From assembly GCF_019469425.1 (NCBI RefSeq), contig NZ_CP048272.1, forward strand, positions 1,860,001-1,924,000: 64,000 bases of DNA, written 5' to 3'. The position numbers were made by a program, and so were the translations under genes. Origin of the DNA: Bifidobacterium asteroides (lineage in GTDB: Bacteria; Actinomycetota; Actinomycetes; Actinomycetales; Bifidobacteriaceae). The first letter of the stretch is position 1. Each line of letters starts with the position of its first letter. This document shows positions 20,001 through 27,127 of the stretch, in pieces. The notes beneath the pieces are model-generated. The model was not told the DNA's origin. It made no database searches and worked only from the letters and a program-made list of their open reading frames with translations.

Positions 20001-20433
20001 CGGCCTTGAGGGACCCTGCAGCCTGGGTCTCCTGGACCATGTGGACGCCGATGATGCCCTGGGAATGTCCCAGCAGGGCCACGGGACGGGCCTGGGCCGC
20101 GTCATAGCCCAGCTGATCCATATCCATGAGGGCGCCCAGCTGCACCAGGGCGATGCCGGGCACGCTGACGGCCGCGTCGGCGGCCGGCCCCAGCCTGACC
20201 GGGTCGGGCTTGTAGCCAAACAGGTCCAGCTGACGACCGTTGGTGGCCAGCAGGTCGGGCTTGACCGCCCTGAGCAGGCCGATGGCCGCCGCCATCCGCT
20301 CCCTCAGGGCCTTGTCGATGTCGGGATCGCCCTGCAGATCGGCCAGGGCCACGGTCCAAGGGTTGGACTGTCCGGCGAACATGAGCGCGTGCGGCTGCTC
20401 GGCGAGACGGTTGATGAAGAATGTACTGGTCAT
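11092..20433 (-). CDS. fas: Type I fatty acid synthase, single-chain multidomain
   Basis: This 3113-residue megasynthase makes fatty acids from acetyl- and malonyl-CoA. Domains recognised in order: acyltransferase (GHSQG, about 122-126); enoyl reductase (from about 407, GMTPTTVEPEIV and AELAGGGQ); hot-dog dehydratase (LVHGMW, about 1250); malonyl/palmitoyl transferase (GHSLGEYNAL, about 1438); a Pro/Ala-rich linker; ACP with the probable phosphopantetheine Ser in NGVSSRRNQ (about 1829); ketoreductase (VVTGVASKSIAGSL, about 2141); ketosynthase with catalytic Cys in VSACATAA (about 2759) and GHAKGGA (about 2951). This is the AT-ER-DH-MPT-ACP-KR-KS order known from corynebacterial and mycobacterial FAS-I. 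The ATG at 20433 has AGGA upstream. It follows accD by 49 bases in the same direction. Confidence 0.97.
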   Translation of the reverse strand: MTSTFFINRLAEQPHALMFAGQSNPWTVALADLQGDPDIDKALRERMAAAIGLLRAVKPDLLATNGRQLDLFGYKPDPVRLGPAADAAVSVPGIALVQLGALMDMDQLGYDAAQARPVALLGHSQGIIGVHMVQETQAAGSLKAAQGAIDQILATAMLIGAAGTRQARRLGIHRQGEATPMLSVRGATRRQVEVLVDRVPGARGPISVAVTNSDRNLVLSGYPEDLAAFAIEASKESEHQLQLREDKVRGGTAFSPVLEYLDVTLPFHSPLMKEAVDLSVDWASRCGLDTERARVLAEEVLLNHADWAGRIAEVMDQQDAASLWLVDLGPGETLGKLVDNLVQGTGVGVVEASNQARRAQLSTMEEDPARTQDWSKLAPRLLETPAGPRVETAFSRLTGKPPVMLAGMTPTTVEPEIVAAAANAGYWAELAGGGQVTAEVFDRHVSQLEDQLQEGRTVEFNAMFMDRYLWNLQFGSQHIVPKKRASGTPIDGVVISAGIPELDEAVTLIRQLNEEGFPYVAFKPGTVDQIRQVVAIARKVAPTPILMEVEGGAAGGHHSWESLDDLLSTTYAEVRACPNIVLVAGGGIGTPERAADYISGQWSRAYNLPDMPVDGVMIGTAAMTAKEAHTNPEIKRALVATPGIDSSTPDPDPFAPMGEKWVPSGKSVGGVGSGLSHLHADIYEMENSSAECGRLLVRVMKHPEELETRRGEIIEALNKTAKPYFGDLETMTYQDWAQRFADLACPWADDTYIDRFLHLLRRIEARVCERQSGEFDSIFVSRQDVAEPEQALRRLHEVYPQAAELKVVPTDVAWFPALVREYPKPMPFVPVIDNDLLRWWGQDQLWQSEDPRYGADSVRAIPGPISVAGITTVDEPVASILGRFEQAAIDRVRDLGKGPAKAYSQLAGAADAQEFIRRSPNISWVGHLMANPAYGTVMDDPNYTITATGQDDQGEHYDLDIHLDTYWDDDPDGGLDRHAVRDIVVPLTLKSDQVGLFPVVDRSRLPKDVYAMLADTAGIGNTTITGDRLEAMPVIERDDDDPDHPFGLAHSGYTLASNLGFDHEAATGGALPDALIPSGFAPDALVGPAWPAIYAALGSVYVDGFPIIEGLLNAVHLDHLIELEVSEERLLKYTGQRIELTSWAEPYQESASGRVVTIHVVHAAQDGTVLAREVERFAIRGRAYSNQLPQEAPEYGGIRADTVDTPRRLLRRVTVTAPKDMTAFARTSGDFNPIHTSKRGAAVSGLSAPLVHGMWLSATAQYAAQATDEQGIHYEIAGWTYNMYGMVQLGDRVEISLERVGKVRHGGLVLEVTCRIDGQLVSRGTAIARAPRTAYVYPGQGIQQQGMVLDERAKSPAARETWERADALTRSKLGFSILAVVRDNPHTLTAKGVTYHHPEGLLNLTQFTQVALATVAFAQTARLRESGMDIWPAYFAGHSLGEYNALSSFAGVMSLETVLELVFHRGSTMHSLIERDEQGRSNYRMGALRPNQFGVGDSGVKQYVESVSKESGEFLEIVNYNLAGQQYAVAGTIAGLEYLRADANRRAKEAGGKPAFMYVPGIDVPFHSTLLRKGVPEFRDTLDALLPEHIDYSRLEGRYIPNLVARPFQMTKEFAASILEAVPSERIKQALDDPQVWDQYAADDQKLGRLLLTELLSWQFASPVRWIETQAIMFDAPEQGGLGVEQLIEVGLGHSPTLANLATKTLKLPDFRERHVSVYNLGRDESRVYLTDTDPMAPVEEEITAAPVQDSSPDPAPAPTAAPESAPAPAPAGDGSAPGQATGGPSGADVADLPFRASDAIAVLLAYSTKIRPEQIGQTDTTDTLTNGVSSRRNQLLMDISSELGVASVDGAAEASMTDLSALVNKVAPNYRPFGPVLSDIVRERIRDLFGPSGIKLQQVEQRVTDVWQLGAGWVSATVASLVLDTREGASSRGGDLALLPTEAVSTVAAANALIDQAVQQVAQRHGVTVSMPSAGGAAGGAVVDSAALDAFAAQVTGSEGVLASTARFLLDKLGLKPPTVQPGENEDAAVVAAVDAELGSDWPEQVAPRFEASRAVLFDDRWASAREDLAHIYHEHDDDRSRLSFVGAGREVHDQAVWYAKQAGKRGEQDLARVFSGIADQAMTPADSDQTAARFAKDVAVVTGVASKSIAGSLTAGLLEGGATVIAVCHSLKPQTVIWARDLYRRHAVGGARLWIVPANLSSYRDVDALVDWVGNEQRKTTGATTTVLKPAYEPTLLLPFAAPAMHGTMADSGRLFESQARLMLWSLERQIAGFASIGADTDVDHRLHVVLPGSPNRGMFGGDGAYGEVKAALDAIVNRSHPEQDWSGRVTFAHPLIGWVRGTGLMGGNDPLVQVVERHGIRTYSTEQMADSLLELCTVQARQQALQTPLQADLTGGLGSSPLDLKALKAEAAQDDDSSTPTPAGKPGDALADAERDPDRVIKALPTPRVPAQAPVDLQDWQGVTARPEDQIVIVSIGEMGPWGSGRTRFEAEMGIHSDGQVDLSAAAVLELAWNMGLVEWQDSPKPGWYDTDGELVPEQDIAERYHDQVVARSGIRPFDDGMGSDYLQGTDEEEVDVFLDHDVAFSVPTKDMAEEYVAQDPDHTSVARDGQSGEWTVTRLPGSRIRVPRRATMSRTVGGQFPQGFDPVKWGIPASMVGDVDEIALWNIVTTVDAYLSAGFTPVEILQAVHPSKVASTQGTGFGGMASMRKLYLDRFLGKEIPTDILQEALPNVVAAHVMQSYIGGYGNMVQPVSACATAAVSLEEGADKIALGKADFVVTGAIDDIGVESVIGFGNMNATANSAEMYAKGIQPRFFSRANDRRRGGFLESQGGGTILLTRGDIALRMGLPVAGVVGYIHSFADGAHTSIPAPGLGALAAGMGGKDSDLVRSLAKLGVAPDDIAVVSKHDTSTNANDPNESELHNTLAHAIGRTDGNPLYVISQKSLTGHAKGGACIFQINGLTQLFRSGVIPANASLDCVDPVLKRDDHLVWLEQPLKVGKVKAGLVTSLGFGHVSGIGVIVSPGAFEAAVLKASGRQALDAWRHRANDRLASGQRRLEEGRMGRVPLYESIDNRRFHEDGRGYVGHEVEKAMLLDPNARLGADGYYDRS

Positions 20434-20482
20434 AATGTCCTATTCATAGAGAGTTGGGGATTGCTGATAATGACGAGGAAGA

Positions 20483-22054
20483 TCACAGAGGCTGATTGCC
20501 GTGGTGCTTGTCGTTGACCCTGACGCGCTGCTTGTCTGCCAGGAGGTCCATGGCCTGGATCAGGACCGGTCTGGTCTGCTCCGGGTCGATCATGCCGTCC
20601 AGCTCGCCCATCTCCAGGGAGAGGTTGGCGTTGACGGTGCTGGTTTCATACTCCTGGGCCAGCCGGCTGCGCAGCTCATCCACGTCCCGGCCGGCCTCCT
20701 TGGCCTCCTGCAGGTCGCGCCGGTGGATGATGTTGACCGCTCCCTGGGCTCCCAGCACGGCGATCTGCGAGGAGGGCCAGGCGTAGTTGAGGTCCGCGCC
20801 GATGGCCTTGGAGCCCATGACGATGTAGGAGCCGCCGAAGGCCTTGCGCAGCACAATGGTGACCATGGGCACCTGGGCGTTGGCGTAGGAGTAGATGACC
20901 TTGGCCCCACGACGGATGATGCCAGCGTGCTCCTGGTCCGAGCCCGGCTTGTAGCCAGGGGTGTCCACCAGGGTGATGACCGGCAGGTTGAAGGCGTCGC
21001 AGAGTCGGACGAAGCGGGCCAGCTTCTCAGAGGATTCCGCATCCAGGCTGCCCGCGTCCACCATGGGCTGGTTGGCCACGATCCCCACCGGCCGGCCCTC
21101 CAGGCAGGCGAAGCCCACCACGATGGACCGGGCATAGAGCTCCTGGACCTGGACCAGCTCGCCGTAGTCGACGATGGCGTGGATGACGTCCAGCACATCG
21201 TAAGGCTGCCGGTCGTTCTCGGGGATGACCGTGGCCAGGCGTTTGGCGGCCTGGCGCTCGGCATGGCCGGAGATGAAAGCGTAGCGGGGAGGCTCCTGTC
21301 CGCTGTTGGCAGGCAGGTAGGCCAGCACGGTCCGGGCATAGTCGATGGCGTCGGCCTCGTCCTCACCCAGATAGTGGGCCACGCCGGAACGGGTGTTGTG
21401 CACGTAGCCGCCGCCCAGCTGGTCCATGCTGATGGTCTCGCCGGTGGCCGCCTTGACCACGTCGGGACCGGTGACGAACATGTCCGAGTTCTCCTTGGTC
21501 ATGATGATCAGGTCGGTCAGGGCCGGGCAGTAGACGGCTCCGCCGGCGCAGGGCCCCAGGATCAGGGAGATCTGAGGGACGAATCCGCTGGCCTGGCAGG
21601 TCTTGCGGAAGATGTGGCCGTACTGGGTCAGGGCGGCCACACCCTCCTGGATGCGGGCGCCTCCCGAGTCGATCATGGCTACGATGGGGACCTTGACCCG
21701 CAGGGCCATATCCATGAGCCGGCGAATCTTCTCGCCCTCTGCCCGGCCCAAGGTGCCGCCTCGAACAGAGAAGTCCTGAGCGTAGACGCCGACCTTGCGC
21801 CCGTAGACCAGGCCGAAGCCGGTGATGACTGCGGAGCCCGCCCGATCCCCGGCGATGTCGCCGCCGGCGAAGCGGCCCACCTCCTCGAAGGTGTCCTTGT
21901 CGAAGAGCAGGTCCAAACGTTCCCGGGCGGTCTGCTTGCCCCTGGCATGCTGACGGTCGCGGGCATGTTCCTCGGCCTGTTTGGCCAGGGCTGCGGCCCG
22001 ATGGATGCCCTGACGCACCGGCTGGGAGCCCAAGGTGGATTCGGTGGCGCTCAT
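20483..22054 (-). CDS. accD: Acyl-CoA carboxylase beta subunit (carboxyltransferase)
   Basis: This 523-residue protein of the PccB/AccD type transfers the carboxyl group from carboxybiotin to acetyl-CoA (and possibly propionyl-CoA) to supply malonyl-CoA. Typical blocks are ARERLDLLFD and FSVRGGTLGRAEGEKI in the N-terminal half, MIDSGGARIQEGV and GPCAGGAVYCPALTD (oxyanion-hole region), and CDAFNLPVITLVDTPGY plus a second glycine-rich site, GGSYIVMGSKAIGAD, in the C-terminal half. The ATG overlaps the accC stop (ATGA). It directly precedes fas, so supply and use of malonyl-CoA are on one transcript. Confidence 0.95.
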   Translation of the reverse strand: MSATESTLGSQPVRQGIHRAAALAKQAEEHARDRQHARGKQTARERLDLLFDKDTFEEVGRFAGGDIAGDRAGSAVITGFGLVYGRKVGVYAQDFSVRGGTLGRAEGEKIRRLMDMALRVKVPIVAMIDSGGARIQEGVAALTQYGHIFRKTCQASGFVPQISLILGPCAGGAVYCPALTDLIIMTKENSDMFVTGPDVVKAATGETISMDQLGGGYVHNTRSGVAHYLGEDEADAIDYARTVLAYLPANSGQEPPRYAFISGHAERQAAKRLATVIPENDRQPYDVLDVIHAIVDYGELVQVQELYARSIVVGFACLEGRPVGIVANQPMVDAGSLDAESSEKLARFVRLCDAFNLPVITLVDTPGYKPGSDQEHAGIIRRGAKVIYSYANAQVPMVTIVLRKAFGGSYIVMGSKAIGADLNYAWPSSQIAVLGAQGAVNIIHRRDLQEAKEAGRDVDELRSRLAQEYETSTVNANLSLEMGELDGMIDPEQTRPVLIQAMDLLADKQRVRVNDKHHGNQPL

Positions 22055-23886
22055 GCCTGTTCCTCCCCTCCCAGATCCAGGGTGACCAGGGTCTGGCCCG
22101 GATCCACCCCCTGGGCCACGGACACATCGATGGTCTTCACGCGACCCTTGGCCGGGGCATAGACGTAGTTCTCCATCTTCATGGACTCCAGCACCACCAG
22201 CAGGTCGCCCTTGTCCACCTCCTGGTCGGGGGCCACGTTGATGCGGGTGACCACCGCCTGCATGGTGGCCACTATAACGCCGGACCGGGCCGCGTCCTGC
22301 CGGGGTGCGCCGGGCTCCTGATCTCGCAGCCCGCGCCCGCGCAGGGGCTGCCTGGGCCTGGAAATGCCGCCATAGCCCCCGACGCCGCCCATGCCTCCCA
22401 GCAGTGAATGGGGCAGGGACAGCTTGACCCGCTTGTCGTCAATCTCCACGTTGTAGGTCTCCATGGGATCGCTGTCCCGGTCCTGTTCCTGGACGGAGGC
22501 GCTGGAGACCGAGGCGGGCTGGCCGCTGCCGTTGGAGGCAGGCTCCACGTTCAGGTAGACCCGTTCCAGCCACTTGGTGGACACATCGAAGGAGTGCCCG
22601 TCCTCGGCAGTGAACTCAGGATTGGTGAAGATCTTCTGGAAGAGGCCGGCCGGGGTGGGGACCCCGCTGATGCTCATCTCGCGCAGGGCCCGACGAACCC
22701 TGGCCACAGCCGCCGGACGGTCCTGGGCGGTCACGATCAGCTTGCCCATCATGGAGTCGTCCCTGGGTGAGACCGTGTCGCCCAGCTCGACGCCCGAGTC
22801 CACGCGGATGCCGGGGCCGGAGGGCCACTGAATCGACTCGATGGTCCCTGAGCTGGGGGTCAGGTTGGTGGCCGGATCCTCGCTGGTGATGCGCAGCTCG
22901 AAGCTGTGGCCGCGGGGCGGAGGCGCCACGTTCAGGGAGCCGCCGTCAGCGATCCGCAGCTGCTCGCGGACCAGGTCCAGCCCGCAGACCTGCTCGCTGA
23001 CCGTATGTTCCACCTGCAGCCGGGGGTTGACCTCCATGAAGTAGACGTCGTCCCTGGGTGTGACCAGAAACTCGCATGTGCCCAAGCCCACGTAGCCCAC
23101 CGTGTCGAACAGGCGGCGGGAGAATCCCTCCAGCTGGGCGATCACGTCGTCGGACAGGAAGGGGGCCGGGGCCTCCTCCACCAGCTTCTGGTTGCGTCGC
23201 TGGACCGAGCAGTCCCTGGTGGAGTAGACGGTGAACTGGCCGTGGCTGTCCCTGCCGGATTGGGTCTCCACGTGCCGGGCCCGGTCCACGAACTTCTCGA
23301 TGAAGTAGTCGCCCAGGTCGCCGCCCTGAAGGGCATCATGGTTCATGTAGAAGGTGCGCAGCTCATCGCTGTCGTTGATCAGGGTGATTCCTCGGCCGCC
23401 GCCGCCGTCAGCCTTCTTCATCATGACCGGATAGCCATGCTCGTCGGCGAAGTCCAGCAGGGGACGCATGTCGGTGACGGGCTCGCTCAGGCCCGGCACC
23501 ACGGGCACCCGGGCCCGCTCGGCCACCTTGCAGGCGGTGATCTTGTCACCCAGCTCGTCCAGAACCTCCGGATCCGGCCCCACCCAGGTGATGTCTGCCT
23601 CAATCACCTTCCGCGCGAAGGAGGAGAACTCGGACAGGAAGCCGTAGCCCGGGTGGAGGGCATCAACGCCGGCCCGGCGGGCGATGGAGACGATCAGATC
23701 CTCGTTCAGATAGGTCTCCATGTTGGTGTCCCCAGGCAAGAGGTAGGCCTCGTCCGCCATCTGGGCATAGGGGGCATCACGATCCTGGTCGGCGTAGACG
23801 GCCACAGTGGCGATGCCCATCTCCTGGGCGGTGCGCACAACCCGCAGGGCTATCTCGCCGCGGTTGGCGATCAGCAGTTTTTTCAT
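22051..23886 (-). CDS. accC: Acyl-CoA carboxylase alpha subunit (biotin carboxylase plus biotin carrier)
   Basis: A 611-residue biotin-dependent subunit. The biotin carboxylase part opens MKKLLIANRGEIALRV, contains HPGYGFLSE, the ATP-grasp glycine loop MMKKADGGGGRGITL and FMEVNPRLQVEHTVSE. A linker of about 90 residues leads to a C-terminal carrier domain with the biotinyl lysine in LESMKMENYVY (about residue 570). The start at 23886 is chosen because the family begins exactly there and GAGGAGAGGGGA precedes it; the frame continues upstream only as a birA shadow. It is coupled to accD by ATGA and preceded by birA, the ligase that would biotinylate it. Confidence 0.95.
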   Translation of the reverse strand: MKKLLIANRGEIALRVVRTAQEMGIATVAVYADQDRDAPYAQMADEAYLLPGDTNMETYLNEDLIVSIARRAGVDALHPGYGFLSEFSSFARKVIEADITWVGPDPEVLDELGDKITACKVAERARVPVVPGLSEPVTDMRPLLDFADEHGYPVMMKKADGGGGRGITLINDSDELRTFYMNHDALQGGDLGDYFIEKFVDRARHVETQSGRDSHGQFTVYSTRDCSVQRRNQKLVEEAPAPFLSDDVIAQLEGFSRRLFDTVGYVGLGTCEFLVTPRDDVYFMEVNPRLQVEHTVSEQVCGLDLVREQLRIADGGSLNVAPPPRGHSFELRITSEDPATNLTPSSGTIESIQWPSGPGIRVDSGVELGDTVSPRDDSMMGKLIVTAQDRPAAVARVRRALREMSISGVPTPAGLFQKIFTNPEFTAEDGHSFDVSTKWLERVYLNVEPASNGSGQPASVSSASVQEQDRDSDPMETYNVEIDDKRVKLSLPHSLLGGMGGVGGYGGISRPRQPLRGRGLRDQEPGAPRQDAARSGVIVATMQAVVTRINVAPDQEVDKGDLLVVLESMKMENYVYAPAKGRVKTIDVSVAQGVDPGQTLVTLDLGGEEQA

Positions 23887-23950
23887 TCCCCTCTCCTCAC
23901 TGGTTGCACAAGGGTGATTGGACTGGCGGAAAACATGAACAGGCTGGGGA

Positions 23951-25078
23951 TTAGGAACCCACAGCGGCCACTTCAGGCAGGACGCCCACGTCGGCGGTGG
24001 ACACGTCAACTCGGCTGCCGTCGGGCAACCGCACACGCAGGGAGGCGTCCGGATTGATCTCCAGGGCACGGCCTTCCACGGGCTCACCGGCCACGGGAAC
24101 GACCCTGACCCACCTGCCCAATGTCCAGCTGAGCGTGGCAATCCGCGAGCGCAGCCCCTGGGGCCCGTTCAAGGACCTGTCCAGCGACCCGTCAACGCCG
24201 AGGGGGGCCATCTCCCCGCTCAGGCGCCAGCTGATGGCGTCGACCAGGTCGTCGCGCAGGGTCTGGTAGTCGGGCAAGTCCTGGTAGTGGAGCTGCAGGG
24301 AGGTGGACTCCACAATAGGCAGCGCCTGCCGAGGCAGGAACAGGTTGATGCCAACGCCGACAGCCAGGGCCGACCAGTCCTGATCCACCCGGACCAGCTC
24401 ACAGAGGATGCCTCCCAGCTTGGCCCCGCGGCAGAACAGATCGTTGGGCCACTTGAGCATCAGGACCTCTTCAGGGTCGCCGCCGTCAGCCAGCAGGCAA
24501 CGGTGGTACCCAAGCACGTCCTGCAGGCCTTCCAGAGCGGCTAACCCCGCCACCATGGGCATCCATCCGCCAAAGGGTCCAGCCAGCAGGCTGGTGGGCA
24601 GCGGCAAGGCCCAAGTGGCCAGCAAGGAACGTCGGGGCTGATTGACCCAGGTTCGGGCAAGACGACCGCGGCACCGGGACTGCGCATCGGCAACCGCTAC
24701 GCTCAGCGGCATGGTGCTCCCCCCGGCGCCCGGCCATCGCCGAATACCTTTACTTGCGACTCTTCCCTCGTACCTTGTAGTCGTAGAAACACCCTGACAG
24801 GCATTTTTTCGAGGCGTATCTTCGGCTTTTCCCCTTGTGCCAGAGGCCAGTCCCTTCACGGTCTCCGTGCTCGTTGTCGATTCACTGCCCCCAAACAGCC
24901 GCTCGACCCGGTCGCGCGCATCCGAATACGTCGAGGCCTCCAGAGCATGAGCCACGAGCGTATTGGTCGAATCGACGGTGTCGAGCACCACGATCGAGGA
25001 GAGTACGCCACTGTCCAGCGATGCCGATGGCTGCCACTTGATATTCTGGTGAGGCACGCGTTCCACTATACGGCACAA
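23951..25078 (-). CDS. birA: Biotin-[acetyl-CoA-carboxylase] ligase
   Basis: This protein of up to 375 residues attaches biotin to the carrier domain of the adjacent accC product. Recognised: VVLDTVDSTNTLV near the N-terminus, KWPNDLFCRGAKLGGIL with the catalytic Lys (about residue 208), AVGVGINLFLP and a C-terminal SH3-like end. No DNA-binding domain precedes the ligase, so it is unlikely to be a repressor. Two oddities: about 60 polar residues inserted after the first motif, and SRCRGRLARTW where the family has a GRGR-type biotin/AMP loop. The start is a TTG (25078) without a clear ribosome binding site; GTG at 25066 or 25057 is possible. Confidence 0.88.
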   Translation of the reverse strand: MCRIVERVPHQNIKWQPSASLDSGVLSSIVVLDTVDSTNTLVAHALEASTYSDARDRVERLFGGSESTTSTETVKGLASGTRGKAEDTPRKNACQGVSTTTRYEGRVASKGIRRWPGAGGSTMPLSVAVADAQSRCRGRLARTWVNQPRRSLLATWALPLPTSLLAGPFGGWMPMVAGLAALEGLQDVLGYHRCLLADGGDPEEVLMLKWPNDLFCRGAKLGGILCELVRVDQDWSALAVGVGINLFLPRQALPIVESTSLQLHYQDLPDYQTLRDDLVDAISWRLSGEMAPLGVDGSLDRSLNGPQGLRSRIATLSWTLGRWVRVVPVAGEPVEGRALEINPDASLRVRLPDGSRVDVSTADVGVLPEVAAVGS

Positions 25079-25234
25079 GGGGTCAGCCCCGGTAGCGGAC
25101 CACCCACAAAAGCGACGGCCGGTTTTTGTATCTTTTCACAGGAGATCCTTGGACATCTCTGAGCGCATCCTCGGGCAGGCACTGGATAAAATGGGGAAGC
25201 CGTCCACCAGGCATGACCCGCGAAAGGGGTTCTT

Positions 25235-27127
25235 TTGAACGCAGAAAGCGGAAGGGCGCAACCGAGAGAGACGGGCGAGCAACCTGTACAGACGTCAGCC
25301 TTGCAGACCGGAAGGCCTGGTTCCCGTGCATCCCGGACCGTCGGCCTGGTCCTGGCCCTGCTGGCCTGCCTCTGGATTGCCTGCTGCACCGGTCTGGGCC
25401 CCCTCTACCGTCAGCAGGGTTCGCTGACACAGGTGGGCCTGCCCCAGGTGCTGATCATGCTGGGGACCCTGGCCGTCTGCCTGATCCTGGTCCTGGCCTG
25501 CCGCCGGATTTCACTGGGTTGCGAACCCCCCCGGATGCCACAGCGCTTGACCGCCCTGGCACAGCGCCCGCGGATGCGTGCCTACGCGGCCTTCATCACC
25601 AGACAAACCAGCGGCTGGCGACCCATCATGCGTCTGCTCCTGCTGGGCTGGGCCTGGGCCTTCCTTACCCTGCTGGCCGCCTACGGGGCCGACCTGTACG
25701 CGCAGGCCCAGGAATGCGCCAACTTCCTGGCCCAGCTGCAGGGCGATCAGCCCCCCTACGGCGGCAATGCCTTCACCCAGATGGACGTCTATCCCATCGG
25801 CCACTACCTGTGGCCAGGGCACCCCGCCTTCCTGACCGACCAGCACAACATGGTGCTGACCTTGTTCTACGGAATGACCATCATGGCCTCCAACCATTTG
25901 ACCGGATCCTATGATGCGGGCATCGTGCTCCTGGCAGGGCTGCAGGTTGTCTTCGCGGCCTTCTGCTGCGCCGTCACAGCCGATCGCTTCCTGCGCGGCG
26001 ACAAAACTGAACATGTCGGTGCCCTGGCCCGCACCCTGGTCATGCTCTTCTTCCTCTTCTCCCCCTTCGTGGTCTTCAGCACCTTCAGCCTGACCAAGTC
26101 CCCCCTCTTCGCCTTCGCCTTCATCTGGTGGTTCGGCATCTGGCACCAGCTGGAGTCAGGAGGCAAAAACTCGCCGCTCCATACCAGCCAAGCGGCCCGG
26201 TTGCGGCCCGGCCTCGCCTTGAGCACCCTGATTATGCTGATCAGCGCCAAGTACGCCCTCTACATCATTCTGGCCCAGCTGGTCCTGGCCCTGATCATCC
26301 ACCGCCGCCAGTGGGCCACCATCCTAATAGGACTCCTGCTGCCCCTGGTCCTGTTCACAGGGGTGACCGGGGCCCTGACGGCCACAGGGACAGTCATCCA
26401 GGGTGACCCTGTAGAGAGCCGCAGCATCCAGCTGCAGCAAATCGCCCGGGTGGCCAAGCTCAACCCCCGAGGGGTTCCGGCCCAGGCAAGGGCCGACCTT
26501 GAGCCCATCATGGACCTGGATAATGCCGCCATCCAATACACCCCCTGGGAGGCCGACCGGGTCAAGTCCTCGGGCAACCAACCCAAACTGATCGTCTATC
26601 GCTGGAGGACCGTCACGCCCGAGCAGTTGTCCCGGCTGAACCGAGCCTGGCTTCAGGTGGGACTGCGCAACCCGGTGATTTACCTGGATGCCTTCATGGC
26701 CGAGTCCTACGGCTACTTCGACCCCGGCGACCCTGCCTACGTGGCCATGTCCTACTACCTCAACAACGGCTACGTGCAGAATTCGGGCTCCTGGCTGGCG
26801 GCCTGGTGCCACAACTGGCGCAACGGGGTGACCGGATTCGTCAGAACCTGGGCCGACACCCCCCTGCTGGGCCTGGTGGCACGGGCCAACTTCTGGGTGG
26901 TGGCCGCCCTGCTGCTGATCATGGCCCGTCTGGCTGCCGGCCGCTGGCGCGGGGCCCTGTGCTGGTTCCCTCTCCTGTTGATCATGGGGGTCATGATCAC
27001 CGCCCCCGCCAACAACTTCGAACGGCACATGCTGCCGGTGGACATGGTGGTGCCCTTCCTGATCCTGGACATGGTCCGGCAGAGCCGTCGTGCCCGCGTC
27101 GAAAACCCGATGGACCGGCCGACATGA
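25235..27127 (+). CDS. Large polytopic membrane protein (possible GT-C-type glycosyltransferase)
   Basis: This 630-residue protein has a TTG start with AAAGGGG upstream. Many hydrophobic segments are seen, including LVLALLACLWIACCTGL, VLIMLGTLAVCLILVLAC, LLLLGWAWAFLTLLAAY, a run at about 215-300, and a last group near 545-605. A long extramembrane loop (about 385-520) is followed by more helices. The loop DVYPIGHYLWPGHPAFLTDQ with the acidic-histidine pattern resembles large bacterial membrane proteins of the DUF6020 or GT-C kind that act on lipid-linked sugars; this is inference. Its stop overlaps the start of the PucR-type regulator (ATGA), so the two are co-translated. Confidence 0.75.
   Translation: MNAESGRAQPRETGEQPVQTSALQTGRPGSRASRTVGLVLALLACLWIACCTGLGPLYRQQGSLTQVGLPQVLIMLGTLAVCLILVLACRRISLGCEPPRMPQRLTALAQRPRMRAYAAFITRQTSGWRPIMRLLLLGWAWAFLTLLAAYGADLYAQAQECANFLAQLQGDQPPYGGNAFTQMDVYPIGHYLWPGHPAFLTDQHNMVLTLFYGMTIMASNHLTGSYDAGIVLLAGLQVVFAAFCCAVTADRFLRGDKTEHVGALARTLVMLFFLFSPFVVFSTFSLTKSPLFAFAFIWWFGIWHQLESGGKNSPLHTSQAARLRPGLALSTLIMLISAKYALYIILAQLVLALIIHRRQWATILIGLLLPLVLFTGVTGALTATGTVIQGDPVESRSIQLQQIARVAKLNPRGVPAQARADLEPIMDLDNAAIQYTPWEADRVKSSGNQPKLIVYRWRTVTPEQLSRLNRAWLQVGLRNPVIYLDAFMAESYGYFDPGDPAYVAMSYYLNNGYVQNSGSWLAAWCHNWRNGVTGFVRTWADTPLLGLVARANFWVVAALLLIMARLAAGRWRGALCWFPLLLIMGVMITAPANNFERHMLPVDMVVPFLILDMVRQSRRARVENPMDRPT

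Noticed and set aside
18760-20517. 585-codon open frame on the plus strand over the start of fas
   Set aside because: Shadow of the AT/ER domains; no motif and composition rich in Gly, His and Gln.
26806-27123. N-terminal extension of the PucR regulator
   Set aside because: The extra residues are an out-of-frame shadow of the membrane protein gene; ATG 27124 overlapping the stop is the sensible start.
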